The notes: generated by a model from the sequence alone, not told the origin. Positions 19,267-27,523 are shown, numbered from the stretch's first letter. The stretch: DNA of 64,000 nucleotides from Arcticibacter tournemirensis (GCF_006716645.1 NZ_VFPL01000001.1:1116001-1180000); one strand, 5' to 3'. A program made the numbers and translations.

Positions 19267-19274
19267 CAAAATTA
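19267..19274 (-). promoter_or_regulatory. rlmD -7 box (TAATTTTG), 5 nt before the ATG
   Basis: TAnnTTTG match on the minus strand ending 5 nt before ATG 19261. It predicts a leaderless message and supports the internal start. Confidence 0.45.
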
Positions 19275-19347
19275 AGATAATTATTGCAATCAACAGCAGC
19301 AGAAAACGCTGAACACCTTTTCCTGACCATGCTCGGACTGGCAACTT

Positions 19348-19391
19348 CCTGGCTTCTGTCTGAGTATTGCCTGGCTTCGGTCTGGGTACTG
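19348..19391. repeat. Two tandem 22-bp units
   Basis: 19348-19369 and 19370-19391 are 19/22 identical (CCTGGCTTCTGTCTGAGTAT type). They lie in the gene-poor stretch upstream of rlmD. Confidence 0.7.
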
Positions 19392-19602
19392 GATTTTTTA
19401 GAAGAACTGTAGAAGAAATCCCATACCCGCGCCGAACCCGGCCGGGATAAATTCAGAACAGTATCCTAATATATCTCCTTACGAAGGCACAGCATGTAGG
19501 CTGGCGATTATAAAAGGCGGGGAAAGACTAGAAATGGTTATTTAAAGCGCATAAGTATATTGACCCCTCCCAGGGAGAGGCGCAGGCGGCAATTGGATTA
19601 TG
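19392..19602. other. Gene-free stretch upstream of rlmD
   Basis: No convincing coding frame, promoter or terminator. A weak inverted repeat (GGATTT...AAATCC, around 19391-19420) is the only structure I see. Confidence 0.4.
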
Positions 19603-19710
19603 TTAGTTAAAAAAGCGCAAAATAAACTCGATCAATCCTGTAAATGGCTTTCCAACAAAATCAAACTGCTCATCAATCCTTTTGGAGAACTCTAGTATCT
19701 CGCGACTCAT
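19603..19710 (-). CDS. Possible 35-residue small protein
   Basis: ATG 19710 to TAA 19603-19605 encodes MSREILEFSKRIDEQFDFVG and onward to ...EFILRFFN. The composition is protein-like: amphipathic charged first half, hydrophobic tail. It sits in a 590-bp interval between tetR and rlmD with no competing gene. No promoter box or ribosome-binding site was found and no family recognised. It may be a remnant or a real micro-protein. Confidence 0.35.
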   Translation of the reverse strand: MSREILEFSKRIDEQFDFVGKPFTGLIEFILRFFN

Positions 19711-19816
19711 GGCAATTAGGTTGTTTCTTGCTAATATACTAATAAAACAGACTAAAAACTAAAATGGTTTTTATTTTTTTAGTTGCCACGGATCCCTTTA
19801 GAGCTTATCCATAAAT

Positions 19817-19844
19817 CTTGCTACCTGATACTTGCTACCTGATA
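19817..19844. repeat. Two exact tandem 14-bp units (CTTGCTACCTGATA)
   Basis: Identical units at 19817-19830 and 19831-19844, just downstream of the tetR stop. On the minus strand they read TATCAGGTAGCAAG, related to the repeats near 3.1 kb. Confidence 0.8.
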
Positions 19845-19849
19845 CTATT

Positions 19850-20428
19850 TTATTTCAGCGCAGCCTTTATGAGGTATGGAAGTATTTCTTTTTGAAAACT
19901 GACGAAATTTTTTCTTACGTCGGCATCACTCACCGATGTAAAGGCATACGAGAAAACGATGCTTTTGCTCGCCTTTATGAGGAAACGGAGACTATCGGCA
20001 TAACGCTGATCATTTTTCATTATATTGGTTTCCCTGAAGGACCTGATCAGTAATTTTTCTAAGTCGTCTGAAAGTAGTTTAAGGAAGCCCTGTGAGTTGG
20101 CCGACTCGCGGATAAAATCCCAGCCGATGAACTCATTGCAGATGGTATACGTCAGGCGGCAGGTTTTGAAGATCAGCTTACTGAGGTAAGCTTCGGTATT
20201 GTTTTCGCCGTCCGAATTCCTGATCATTTCATCCACGCTGGTGCTGATGTATTTCATGAGGATGAAATGGAGAAGGATCTCTTTGCTGTCGAAATATTTA
20301 TAGATGGTAGCTTTTGCTATTTTCGCCCTTTTTGCTATTTCGTTTACGCTGGTTTTATGATACCCGTATTTCCTGAAAAGTTCCGTTGCCGCCAGTACAA
20401 TGCTCTCTCTTATTTTGTCGACTTCCAT
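19850..20428 (-). CDS. TetR/AcrR-family transcriptional regulator
   Basis: A 192-residue regulator with the N-terminal helix-turn-helix EIAKRAKIAKATIYKYFDSK and an unassigned ligand-binding C-terminal domain. The start ATG 20428 follows the lipoprotein stop by one base (TAA-A-ATG), so it belongs to the pheS-lipoprotein-tetR transcript. No efflux pump or other usual TetR target is adjacent, so its regulon is unknown. Confidence 0.88.
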   Translation of the reverse strand: MEVDKIRESIVLAATELFRKYGYHKTSVNEIAKRAKIAKATIYKYFDSKEILLHFILMKYISTSVDEMIRNSDGENNTEAYLSKLIFKTCRLTYTICNEFIGWDFIRESANSQGFLKLLSDDLEKLLIRSFRETNIMKNDQRYADSLRFLIKASKSIVFSYAFTSVSDADVRKNFVSFQKEILPYLIKAALK

Positions 20429-20429
20429 T

Positions 20430-20837
20430 TTAATTAATTACAGTATAAGAACCCGATATGAAGGATACATCGTATTGTTTTAATGCCCTGGTAGCAGGCG
20501 CTTTTGCAGGAGCTCCGTCGAGGATAGAAAACTTACCGCCGCTGCACGGATCTGTAACGGTAAAGGCTGATTCGTCGGAAATAACAGCACACCTCTTTTC
20601 AGGATTAACGGTACTGCATCTGTCGAACGCAACGTAGTTCCCGTCAGAGACCTTATAGATCATTAAACCTGCCACGCCGTGTCCCGAAACAAAATAGATT
20701 AAGTTTTCGTTTCTCCCGTTTTGATACTCAATATCGGTAAACCGATAATTAACATAAACGTCAGGAATAGCCGAATCCTCCTTGCCGCAGGACACCAGAA
20801 GGAAAAGACTGATGATCATTACTATCCTCAACCTCAT
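20430..20837 (-). CDS. Lipoprotein with a degenerate Rieske-like fold
   Basis: A 135-residue predicted lipoprotein: signal [20 protein letters not shown] with lipobox VSC. The C-terminal half reads like a Rieske domain ([20 protein letters not shown], then TRALKQYDV). However, the cluster ligands are missing: the CxH site is CST, and the CPCH site is DPCS. The two cysteines that form the structural disulfide in Rieske proteins remain. So it probably keeps the fold without a 2Fe-2S cluster. Its ATG overlaps the pheS TGA (ATGA). Role unknown. Confidence 0.72.
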   Translation of the reverse strand: MRLRIVMIISLFLLVSCGKEDSAIPDVYVNYRFTDIEYQNGRNENLIYFVSGHGVAGLMIYKVSDGNYVAFDRCSTVNPEKRCAVISDESAFTVTDPCSGGKFSILDGAPAKAPATRALKQYDVSFISGSYTVIN

Positions 20838-21868
20838 ATTACCTCACTTTGAAACTGTTTTAGAAAACGTACATCATTTTCGGAGAACAATCTCAGGTCT
20901 TTTATTTCATATTTTAAGTTCGTAATACGCTCAATGCCCATTCCAAACGCGAAACCTGTATACTTCTGGCTGTCGATACCGCAGTTTTCGAGCACATTAG
21001 GGTCTACCATGCCGCAACCCAGGATTTCTACCCAGCCTGAGCCTTTGCACATCGGGCAGCCCGTACCGCCGCAAATAGTACATGAAATATCCATTTCGGC
21101 AGAAGGTTCTGTAAAAGGGAAGTAGGAGGGCCTGAAGCGCACTTTTGTGCCTTCGCCATACATCTCCTGCACAAAATAGAAAAGCGTTTGTTTCAGATCT
21201 GCAAAGGAAACATTTTCATCAACATACAAACCTTCTACCTGGTGAAAGAAACAGTGAGCCCTGGCAGATATTGCTTCATTGCGGTAAACCCTGCCCGGCA
21301 TGATGGCTCGGAAAGGAGGTTTGCCGTTTTCCATCATCCTTACCTGTACAGACGAGGTATGGGTACGTAAAGCGATGTCACCGTTTACCGCATCTTTGTT
21401 AATGAAGAACGTGTCCTGCATGTCTCTCGCCGGATGTTCTTCGGGGAAGTTAAGGGCCGAGAAATTATGCCAGTCATCTTCAATTTCCGGGCCTTCGGCA
21501 ACTGTAAATCCAAGCTTCTTGAAAATTTCAACAATCTCTCTTCTCACAAGAGAAAGGGGATGGCGTGAGCCAAGCTCAAATCCTTCGCCCGGTAAAGAAA
21601 GGTCAAGATTCTGGTCAGCGCCCGCGTCGCCGGATTCAAACTGCTCCTTAACGATCTGGTATTTCTCTTCTGCGAGTTTTTTAAAGTCATTCAAAACCTT
21701 ACCCAGTACCCGTTTTTCTTCGGGAGATACTGCTTTAAACTCGTCGAAGAGGTCTTTTATAATACCTTTAGTGCCTAAAAACTTGATCCTGAAAGCTTCT
21801 GTTTCTGCTGCCGAACGGGGTTCGAAGGCAGAGATCTCAGCGGTATACTGATTGATTTTATCCTGCAT
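20834..21868 (-). CDS. pheS: Phenylalanine-tRNA ligase alpha subunit
   Basis: Catalytic subunit of class II PheRS. Motif 2 region [14 protein letters not shown] and motif 3 [10 protein letters not shown] are present, along with the four-cysteine insertion [17 protein letters not shown] common in bacterial PheS. An N-terminal coiled coil precedes the core; 344 residues is normal. pheT is not adjacent, so the subunits are encoded apart. A -7 box at 21960-21967 predicts a leader of about 85 nt in which I see no T-box. Confidence 0.96.
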   Translation of the reverse strand: MQDKINQYTAEISAFEPRSAAETEAFRIKFLGTKGIIKDLFDEFKAVSPEEKRVLGKVLNDFKKLAEEKYQIVKEQFESGDAGADQNLDLSLPGEGFELGSRHPLSLVRREIVEIFKKLGFTVAEGPEIEDDWHNFSALNFPEEHPARDMQDTFFINKDAVNGDIALRTHTSSVQVRMMENGKPPFRAIMPGRVYRNEAISARAHCFFHQVEGLYVDENVSFADLKQTLFYFVQEMYGEGTKVRFRPSYFPFTEPSAEMDISCTICGGTGCPMCKGSGWVEILGCGMVDPNVLENCGIDSQKYTGFAFGMGIERITNLKYEIKDLRLFSENDVRFLKQFQSEVI

Positions 21869-21959
21869 TATTCTTTAGTCCTATTTACATTCTGTCTTTT
21901 CAGGTTGGCGCCTTCTTATTTTATACTTATACTGAAGGTCAGAATGCTCTGTTTTGTTG

Positions 21960-21967
21960 CAAAAATA
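21960..21967 (-). promoter_or_regulatory. pheS -7 box (TATTTTTG on minus strand)
   Basis: TAnnTTTG match 92 nt upstream of the pheS start. Confidence 0.45.
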
Positions 21968-22019
21968 TGAAAAAATGCTTATTAATTCTATTCTCTGCAC
22001 GCCAGATGAAGTGAATAGC

Positions 22020-22215
22020 ACCGCTTCGGACCCGCTTCAGAAAGGGTTCGGAGTGGTAAGCACTCACTTAGCGACCATGCTGTGTCGTGTTTTGTGCTTC
22101 TTCGATAAATACCTGAGAAGCATCGGAGCGAGCGGAAAGGTGCATCGAAGATAGCCTCATTCGGTTGAGATCCGTTTCCAATGTGTATCCGAGCGCTTCA
22201 AACGGAGAGGATTTT
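22020..22215 (+). other. Structured intergenic segment, candidate RNA
   Basis: A roughly 380-bp gap between pheS and the receiver gene holds several inverted repeats. The best is 22020-22033 against 22044-22057: all 14 positions pair if transcribed on the plus strand, three of them as G-U. Others are 22094-22101 with 22116-22123 (one G-U), 22099-22106 with 22144-22151, and TCCGTTT with AAACGGA further on. G-U pairs on one strand favour an RNA over a DNA palindrome. No promoter box or known RNA signature was found, and it could be a decayed repeat element. Confidence 0.35.
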
Positions 22216-22247
22216 CGCGGATGAGAGAAAAGCTTAAGAAAAGTAAA

Positions 22248-22637
22248 TTATGAATTTTGAAGGTGATCGGATCTTTCTTCCGTTATGCAGTTGTTAATTT
22301 GAGAGACCAGGTCGGAAAGATCAAATGGCTTTGCCATAAATGCATTACACCCATAGTCGCCGAGGGATAAAAGAACACGGGGATAGGCCGAAATGAGGAT
22401 CACCGGGAGCTGAGCTGTCTTAGAATTAGTTTTGATCTGATGGCAGAGCTCTCCTCCGTTTATGCCACGCAGGAGATAATCAATTAACACTACATCGGGA
22501 TTAAACTCTTCTATATCCTTAAAAATATCGTTCGATTCACCGGCAGTTTTAACATCGAAGTTTGCATATTCGAGTGCAGCCTCCAGTACTTCCAGCACAG
22601 CTTCATCGTCATCAAGAACCAGGACTTTTTTTGCCAT
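22248..22637 (-). CDS. Single-domain response regulator
   Basis: A stand-alone receiver domain of 129 residues: acidic pocket LDDDEA, phospho-acceptor aspartate in VVLIDYLL, conserved threonine position occupied by serine (LISAYPR) and lysine in MAKPFD. I start it at ATG 22637 (MAKKVLVLDDDE); the open frame runs 29 codons further but that part is not conserved. No output domain. It lies 19 nt downstream of the 105-residue protein and probably shares its transcript. No kinase is adjacent. Confidence 0.88.
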   Translation of the reverse strand: MAKKVLVLDDDEAVLEVLEAALEYANFDVKTAGESNDIFKDIEEFNPDVVLIDYLLRGINGGELCHQIKTNSKTAQLPVILISAYPRVLLSLGDYGCNAFMAKPFDLSDLVSQINNCITEERSDHLQNS

Positions 22638-22656
22638 TCTTTGAATAGATTTATTA

Positions 22657-22974
22657 TTAATGTTGAATTCTCGAATCAGGGTAAAAAAGTTTAAGCAAAT
22701 ATTTCTTAAGAAGCAGGATATCATCCCGGTCTAAAAGCACACATACATTATTTCCCTCCCACCGGAAGTCAAGTCCTTCCGATTTGCCATTTATGTGGAA
22801 GCATGCGTCAAATCCGATGCATGGTTTTAAAATTGCAGGCTTCTCAGCAACGGGAATCAAAACAATATTTCCTGAAGCATGACTTACCTGATCAGGAGCT
22901 TTCTTTGAAAGGAAGTACTTGTATCCTTGCTTTTTTAGAAAATCGAGCAAGTAGGGTCTCAATAATGTTTTCAT
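22657..22974 (-). CDS. Hypothetical protein, 105 residues
   Basis: A small soluble protein starting MKTLLRPYLLDFLKKQGYKY and ending LLKKYLLKLFYPDSRIQH; amphipathic helices at both ends flank a beta-rich middle (GLDFRWEGNNVCVLLDRDD). I recognise no family. A -7 box 25 nt upstream and the close downstream receiver gene indicate a two-gene operon, so it may act with that receiver. Confidence 0.6.
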   Translation of the reverse strand: MKTLLRPYLLDFLKKQGYKYFLSKKAPDQVSHASGNIVLIPVAEKPAILKPCIGFDACFHINGKSEGLDFRWEGNNVCVLLDRDDILLLKKYLLKLFYPDSRIQH

Positions 22975-22998
22975 AGTATAGTATCAATAGGGTAGATT

Positions 22999-23006
22999 CA
23001 AATATA
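22999..23006 (-). promoter_or_regulatory. -7 box (TATATTTG) ahead of the 105-residue gene
   Basis: TAnnTTTG match on the minus strand, 25 nt from ATG 22974. Confidence 0.45.
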
Positions 23007-23079
23007 CAAAAAAAACGCCAGATGTTATAGGTATTAATACCTAATATGTTGGATATTAATACTCTAAATACGAGCAGCT

Positions 23080-23730
23080 TTAACTTATGATCCCGTTTTT
23101 TATCGCAAACCTGATTAAGGCCGCTGTATTCCGGGCTCTGGTTTTTTCAATAAGGTTCTGTCTGTGTCCTTCTACTGTGCGCCTGCTGGTAAAAAGCATG
23201 TCGGCGATCTCCGAATTGGTGTAGCCTTCTGCGATTAAGGCCAGGATTTCCTTTTCTCTTTTTGAAAGAGAGCCTGCTGCTCTTATATCTTCTTCTGTGT
23301 TTTGCGGATGCTGGGGTATCCTTGCCAGTAATTTTAACGATATTTCTGAGCAGATATAGAGGTTCCCAGCCATTACATGATGAATGGCAAAGATGAGCTC
23401 CTGCTGAGATGAACTTTTTAAAAGGTATCCTGCCGCTCCGAAACTCATCGCCTTCAAAACGTAGTTCTCATGCTCGAGCATAGAGAGTATGAGAACTTTA
23501 ATCGCGGGGGCAATTTCGTGTAGTTTTTCGGTTAGGCCAATTCCGTCGAGTTCAGGCATATTGACATCTGCAAGAACAACATCGGGTTTTAGACCATTTA
23601 TTACTTTCTGAAGCGCTTCCTTTCCGTTCGGTACCTCATCTATAACTTGTATGTCAGATTGGTTTTCTAACAGTGACCTGAGTCCGTTTCTTACAATATT
23701 ATGGTCTTCCGCTAATAGTATCTTAATCAA
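23080..23730 (-). CDS. NarL/FixJ-type response regulator
   Basis: A 216-residue regulator: receiver domain with LLAEDHNIVRNG, phospho-acceptor VVLADVNMPELDG and lysine in YLLKSSS, then a LuxR-type helix-turn-helix (LSKREKEILALIAEGYTNSE). The last helix carries FTSRRTVEGHRQNLIEK. The cognate kinase is not beside it. Upstream (23731-23910) I see no gene or clear promoter box. Confidence 0.93.
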   Translation of the reverse strand: MIKILLAEDHNIVRNGLRSLLENQSDIQVIDEVPNGKEALQKVINGLKPDVVLADVNMPELDGIGLTEKLHEIAPAIKVLILSMLEHENYVLKAMSFGAAGYLLKSSSQQELIFAIHHVMAGNLYICSEISLKLLARIPQHPQNTEEDIRAAGSLSKREKEILALIAEGYTNSEIADMLFTSRRTVEGHRQNLIEKTRARNTAALIRFAIKNGIIS

Positions 23731-23910
23731 AGGTGTCCGGGTTTTTGTAATTCAAATATCCAAGATTAAATAATTTATAGCACCTAGTATAAATACCTGT
23801 TTTAATCAGGTTTTAATACGTGTATTGTAGTAACAAGCCCGCTTAATAGAACCAGAAATGTATGATAAAGTTTATAACCTATTAAATGTTGCCATGCCGC
23901 GAAAAGAGCA

Positions 23911-25371
23911 CTATTTTGGAAGTCCGGGTTTTTTCTTTATAAACCGGCCGATAAACTTTTGCAGCATCTGCTTGTAGTAATCGATGTCAAATAAAGCAGA
24001 GTCGCTTGTAGCTTTGTACGTTAAAAATGCACCCAGAGGCGCTAATACTACAATAGCGATCCACATTCCAGCTACCGGAGATACAGTACCTTCTTTAGCC
24101 GATTTCTCGCCGATAGTAGAGATAATATGATAAATAAGGAAAAAGATAATAGACATAACTACAGGCAGGCCTAAACCGCCTTTGCGTATGATTGCACCGA
24201 GAGGCGCTCCAATAGAAAACAGTATCAGGCAGGATACCGATAGCGTAAATTTCCGGTTATACTCGATGATATACCGCCTTATGCTTTTCTGGTATAATTT
24301 ATACTCTTCACTTCGGCTGCTGAGTGTTTCGGCGATTGAACGGGCCTCGCTTACGGCATAGCTTATTGCCGAAGTCTTGTCTTTCTCGGGAATAATTTCT
24401 GATATCCGGTTTTTGTAATTAAGGATTTTCTTCGGCTGCACCTTTGGAGCTCCGGGAACCGCCGGCACGCGGTAGGCATATATTCTGTAGGAGGGAGCCA
24501 GGTAATCCATTATTGCTTTGGTTGCACTGTCAGCCTGGGTCATTGCAGAGTCACGATAGTACTTCAACTGACGGAGGTTTAACATGGCATAGTTCGTTTT
24601 AAACAGGTTTTCGTCTGTTCTCTGCATTTTAAAGCCTGAGAGATCGAACTTTTGCTCAGTCTGCTTAAACCTGAAGCGGCGGAAACGCTGCCGGGGGTTA
24701 TATCCTTTGTCACCCTGTGTTTCTTCGTATCGTACCCCATCTTTGAGAAGCAGCACGAGGGTTTGATCGTTATCAATCTTATACATCAGGCCTTCTTTGG
24801 CCATGATCGTTGAGATGTTGCCGTTTGAGCTTTGCTGATCATAGATCAAGACGTTGTGAAGCGTCCGTCCGTCGGGATCCTTCTTTTGCACCCTGATGGA
24901 GTAGCCCTGAATGCTGTTGTTGAATATGCCTTCCTCAATTAAAAATGCAGCTTTCTGGTTTCTGACGTCATAGAGGAGTGAACCCATTTTGAGGTTAGCA
25001 ACAGGGAGCATATAATCGGAAAACATAAACGCGCCAACACTTAATATTGATACCAGGATTACCAGGGGCATCATGGCTTTTTGAAGAGAAATCCCTGCCG
25101 ATTTTATAGCTACCAGCTCATAGTTTTCACCCAGGTTCCCGAATGTCATAATAGAGGAGAGGAGCATTGCTAAAGGCAGAGCCATAGCAACGTTTGTGGC
25201 AGAAGCATACCACAGCAGCTGAAGGATGACATACCATTCAAAGCCTTTTCCTATCAGGTCATCAATGTATTTGAATAAAAATAACATCAACAACACAAAC
25301 ATGACGATGAAAAAGGTCACAATGAAAGGCCTGATAAATGCCTGTATGATGAGCAGATGAACTTTCTTCAC
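23911..25371 (-). CDS. LptF/LptG-family permease (YjgP/YjgQ)
   Basis: Membrane component of the lipopolysaccharide export ABC transporter. The first and last thirds each hold three membrane helices, separated by a periplasmic beta-rich domain, the usual LptF/G plan; 486 residues is long because of an insertion rich in charged residues in the middle domain. The start is GTG 25371 (MKKVHLLIIQAFIRPF). A -7 box ending 4 nt before it predicts a leaderless GTG-initiated mRNA, while the START-like gene 25 nt upstream could also read through. LptF versus LptG was not decided. Confidence 0.92.
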   Translation of the reverse strand: MKKVHLLIIQAFIRPFIVTFFIVMFVLLMLFLFKYIDDLIGKGFEWYVILQLLWYASATNVAMALPLAMLLSSIMTFGNLGENYELVAIKSAGISLQKAMMPLVILVSILSVGAFMFSDYMLPVANLKMGSLLYDVRNQKAAFLIEEGIFNNSIQGYSIRVQKKDPDGRTLHNVLIYDQQSSNGNISTIMAKEGLMYKIDNDQTLVLLLKDGVRYEETQGDKGYNPRQRFRRFRFKQTEQKFDLSGFKMQRTDENLFKTNYAMLNLRQLKYYRDSAMTQADSATKAIMDYLAPSYRIYAYRVPAVPGAPKVQPKKILNYKNRISEIIPEKDKTSAISYAVSEARSIAETLSSRSEEYKLYQKSIRRYIIEYNRKFTLSVSCLILFSIGAPLGAIIRKGGLGLPVVMSIIFFLIYHIISTIGEKSAKEGTVSPVAGMWIAIVVLAPLGAFLTYKATSDSALFDIDYYKQMLQKFIGRFIKKKPGLPK

Positions 25372-25375
25372 ATCG

Positions 25376-25383
25376 CAAAAGTA
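25376..25383 (-). promoter_or_regulatory. -7 box (TACTTTTG) 4 nt before the permease GTG
   Basis: TAnnTTTG match on the minus strand between the START-like gene and the permease. Confidence 0.4.
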
Positions 25384-25396
25384 GGGATTTATCTGC

Positions 25397-25777
25397 TTAT
25401 ACCCCTAATACCCGGATTAAATACTGAATTTGATTGTCCCAGATAAGTCTTCTTTCTTCGAGCGCCTCCTGGGGGGCGAAGTCGGTTATAGAGAGGGCTA
25501 CGTCATTAGTAAGCTCATCCTGAAGGATCTCCATTTCGAAATAACACTGGGGCTCGTCGTCAATCCACTTAAATCGTACGAGCTTATTGTCTTTGGCAGT
25601 CAGAAGTTTCGCTTTATGTTCCTCTCCATCCCAGATAAAGGTGTATATCTGGTCTTTATACCAAACCTCATCTGCGAACCATTGCGATAGTCCGTTTGGT
25701 TCGTTTAAAAAACCAAACAAAATTTTAGGAGATGAATTAACTTCGTATTCTAGTGTAAACTTCTTTTTCTCAGACAT
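25397..25777 (-). CDS. START-like (AHSA1-type) domain protein
   Basis: A 126-residue protein beginning MSEKKKFTLEYEVNSSPKIL, with NGLSQWFADEV and a C-terminal helix ending NQIQYLIRVLGV, the helix-grip plan of the START/Bet v1 superfamily. Such proteins bind hydrophobic ligands or act as Hsp90 co-chaperones; no ligand can be named. It precedes the lipid-export permease by 25 nt on the same strand, which may be functional or coincidental. Confidence 0.8.
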   Translation of the reverse strand: MSEKKKFTLEYEVNSSPKILFGFLNEPNGLSQWFADEVWYKDQIYTFIWDGEEHKAKLLTAKDNKLVRFKWIDDEPQCYFEMEILQDELTNDVALSITDFAPQEALEERRLIWDNQIQYLIRVLGV

Positions 25778-25845
25778 TCGTGATTGTTATATAACGTATC
25801 GCAGTGTTTTTTTAGATTTAATTTCTAAAGAAAAGTATTTTAAAC

Positions 25846-25853
25846 TATATTTG
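25846..25853 (+). promoter_or_regulatory. tRNA -7 box (TATATTTG)
   Basis: TAnnTTTG match 38 nt upstream of the tRNA 5' end, with enough room for a short 5' leader. Confidence 0.55.
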
Positions 25854-25891
25854 CAACTCAATTTTCAAAGGGGATTAAAAACCTTTAATCC

Positions 25892-25965
25892 GGCGGGGTA
25901 GCTCAGATGGTTAGAGCGTAGGATTCATAACCCTAAGGTCGGCAGTTCGATCCTGCTCCCCGCTA
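25892..25965 (+). tRNA. tRNA with anticodon CAU, probably tRNA-Met
   Basis: A full cloverleaf of 74 nt: acceptor GGCGGGG/CCCCGCT (with G1-U72), D-stem GCTC/GAGC, anticodon loop TTCATAA, T-arm GGCAG-TTCGATC-CTGCT. The 31-39 pair of the anticodon stem is A-C, a mismatch. No encoded CCA (the discriminator A is followed by CA). The anticodon CAU fits elongator Met; initiator is unlikely because the acceptor can pair at position 1-72. A lysidine-modified tRNA-Ile2 is not fully excluded. Confidence 0.93.
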
Positions 25966-25973
25966 CAAAAAGC

Positions 25974-26018
25974 AATAAAGAAGCCTTGAACCTATTTAGA
26001 AAGTTCAAGGCTTTATTG
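25974..26018 (+). terminator. Terminator after the tRNA
   Basis: Inverted repeat with GCCTTGAAC (25983-25991) and GTTCAAGGC (26003-26011), extended by AATAAAG/CTTTATT outside, then TTGTTTTT. Confidence 0.85.
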
Positions 26019-26083
26019 TTTTTATCCTGGTCCTGTTTTCTGTAGGCCAACTGTTCAGAGCCAAAAAGGCGGTGCTTCTTTTT

Positions 26084-26494
26084 TTATTTTTTAAATACTA
26101 AAAGTGGCTTATCTTTCTTTACAATATAAGTTGCAAGCTCTGCAGCTTTAACCTTACCGACGTTTTTTGCTGAATGATTTTTCCCGGCAGGAATAAAGAG
26201 TACGTCACCGGCTTTAAGTACAACAGCCTTCTCTCCATCTATCTGGTACTCCAATAGACCTTCCAGCACATAAATAACCTCTTCGCCGGGATGAGAATGC
26301 ATGCCGACCGCTTTACCAGGCTCAAAGTCTATGCGTGCCTGAATTGTTTCATATCCCGGAGCCTCAATGTAGTGTTTTTGCAGGTCTGTCCGCTTCACAC
26401 CTGTTTGTTGTGCGAAACCTGCTTCAGGCGAAAAAAAGGACGATAAACAAAAAACAGTAAAGGCGACTGACAGGACTTTCTTATATGCTTTCAT
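26084..26494 (-). CDS. Secreted cupin-domain protein
   Basis: A 136-residue single-cupin protein with a signal peptide (cleavage probably after AGFAQ). The cupin motifs are MHSHPGEEVIYVLEG and AGDVLFIPAGKNHSAKN; the two N-terminal histidines, the glutamate and the later histidine are the usual metal ligands. It lies 53 nt downstream of the alpha/beta hydrolase on the same strand, so the pair probably forms an operon. Substrate unknown. Confidence 0.88.
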   Translation of the reverse strand: MKAYKKVLSVAFTVFCLSSFFSPEAGFAQQTGVKRTDLQKHYIEAPGYETIQARIDFEPGKAVGMHSHPGEEVIYVLEGLLEYQIDGEKAVVLKAGDVLFIPAGKNHSAKNVGKVKAAELATYIVKKDKPLLVFKK

Positions 26495-26547
26495 GATTGT
26501 TTTTTAAAGGATGAATGAAATGAATTAGTTGAGGATAACGCTCCTGG

Positions 26548-27369
26548 TTATGCATTGATAAACTCCAGAGTGTCCTTGTTGATGGTATCAGCTTCGGTAG
26601 TGGGCATGCCGTGCGAAAATCCGGGATATATAATCAGTTTTCTGTTTTTCAAAAGCTCAGCAGCTTTCACCGCCGTAGTTTCATAAGGCACTATCTGATC
26701 GTCGTCGCCGTGCAGAACAAGTACAGGGAAATCGACGCTTTTCAGGTCTTCGGTGAAATCAGTTTCTGAGAACACCTTGATGCAATCGTACTGTGCTTTT
26801 ATTCCGCCCATCATGCCTTGCCTCCACCAGTTGTCCTGAATGCCTTTTTTTACGTCTGCACCTTCACGGTTGTATCCATAAAACGGGAAGGTGATATCAT
26901 GATAGAATTGTTGTCTGTTATGTTTTGTATTGTGGCGAATGTCATCGAATACAGCCAATGGCACACCCTTAGGATTATTCTCGTCCTGAATCATGTAAGG
27001 CGTAATGGCACTTATCAAAACTACTTTGGCAACGCGGCCTCTGCCATATTTAGCAGCATATCTTATGGCCTCGCCTCCACCCGTAGAATGGCCTATATGG
27101 ATCACATCTTTCAGATCCAGGAATTCAACCAGTTCCGCTACATCAGCTGCATACGTATCCATATCGTTGCCTTTATAAGTTTGAGTAGATCTTCCGTGAC
27201 CTCTTCTGTCATGAGCAATGACCCGAAATCCTTTATCTAAGAAAAACATCATTTGTGCATCCCAATCGTCGGAGGATAACGGCCATCCGTGATGAAAGAA
27301 AATAGGTTGTCCTGCGCCCAGATCTTTAAAATAAATTTCGGTACCATCTTTTACTGTTAACTTGTTCAT
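26548..27369 (-). CDS. Alpha/beta hydrolase (non-haem haloperoxidase-like)
   Basis: A 273-residue alpha/beta-hydrolase with oxyanion motif FFHHGWPLSSDDWD, HDRRGHGRS, nucleophile elbow GHSTGG, acidic residue after LHGDDDQIVP and catalytic histidine in GFSHGM. This set matches bacterial cofactor-free chloroperoxidase/esterase proteins. In vivo it is most likely an esterase or perhydrolase. It is followed by the secreted cupin and preceded by an AraC regulator, all on the minus strand. Confidence 0.92.
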   Translation of the reverse strand: MNKLTVKDGTEIYFKDLGAGQPIFFHHGWPLSSDDWDAQMMFFLDKGFRVIAHDRRGHGRSTQTYKGNDMDTYAADVAELVEFLDLKDVIHIGHSTGGGEAIRYAAKYGRGRVAKVVLISAITPYMIQDENNPKGVPLAVFDDIRHNTKHNRQQFYHDITFPFYGYNREGADVKKGIQDNWWRQGMMGGIKAQYDCIKVFSETDFTEDLKSVDFPVLVLHGDDDQIVPYETTAVKAAELLKNRKLIIYPGFSHGMPTTEADTINKDTLEFINA

Positions 27370-27523
27370 GATTTTTAGTTTTAAATGTTTGTCGATGATT
27401 TGATATTACAAAGGTGCTGGTATTCTGAGTGCCCGGCAATGGATGACTTTCGCTTTGAATTGTACTTTTTGCCTCCTTTTTTAAATGAGGGGTGATCTGT
27501 GAAGATCCACGCCGCTTTTTATG

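Noticed and set aside
21954..22154. A 66-codon plus-strand frame in the pheS-receiver gap
   Set aside because: Not protein-like and coincides with inverted repeats; treated as a structured segment.
25892..25965. tRNA-Ile2 with lysidine at C34
   Set aside because: Sequence is closer to Bacteroidota elongator tRNA-Met as I know it; not fully excluded.
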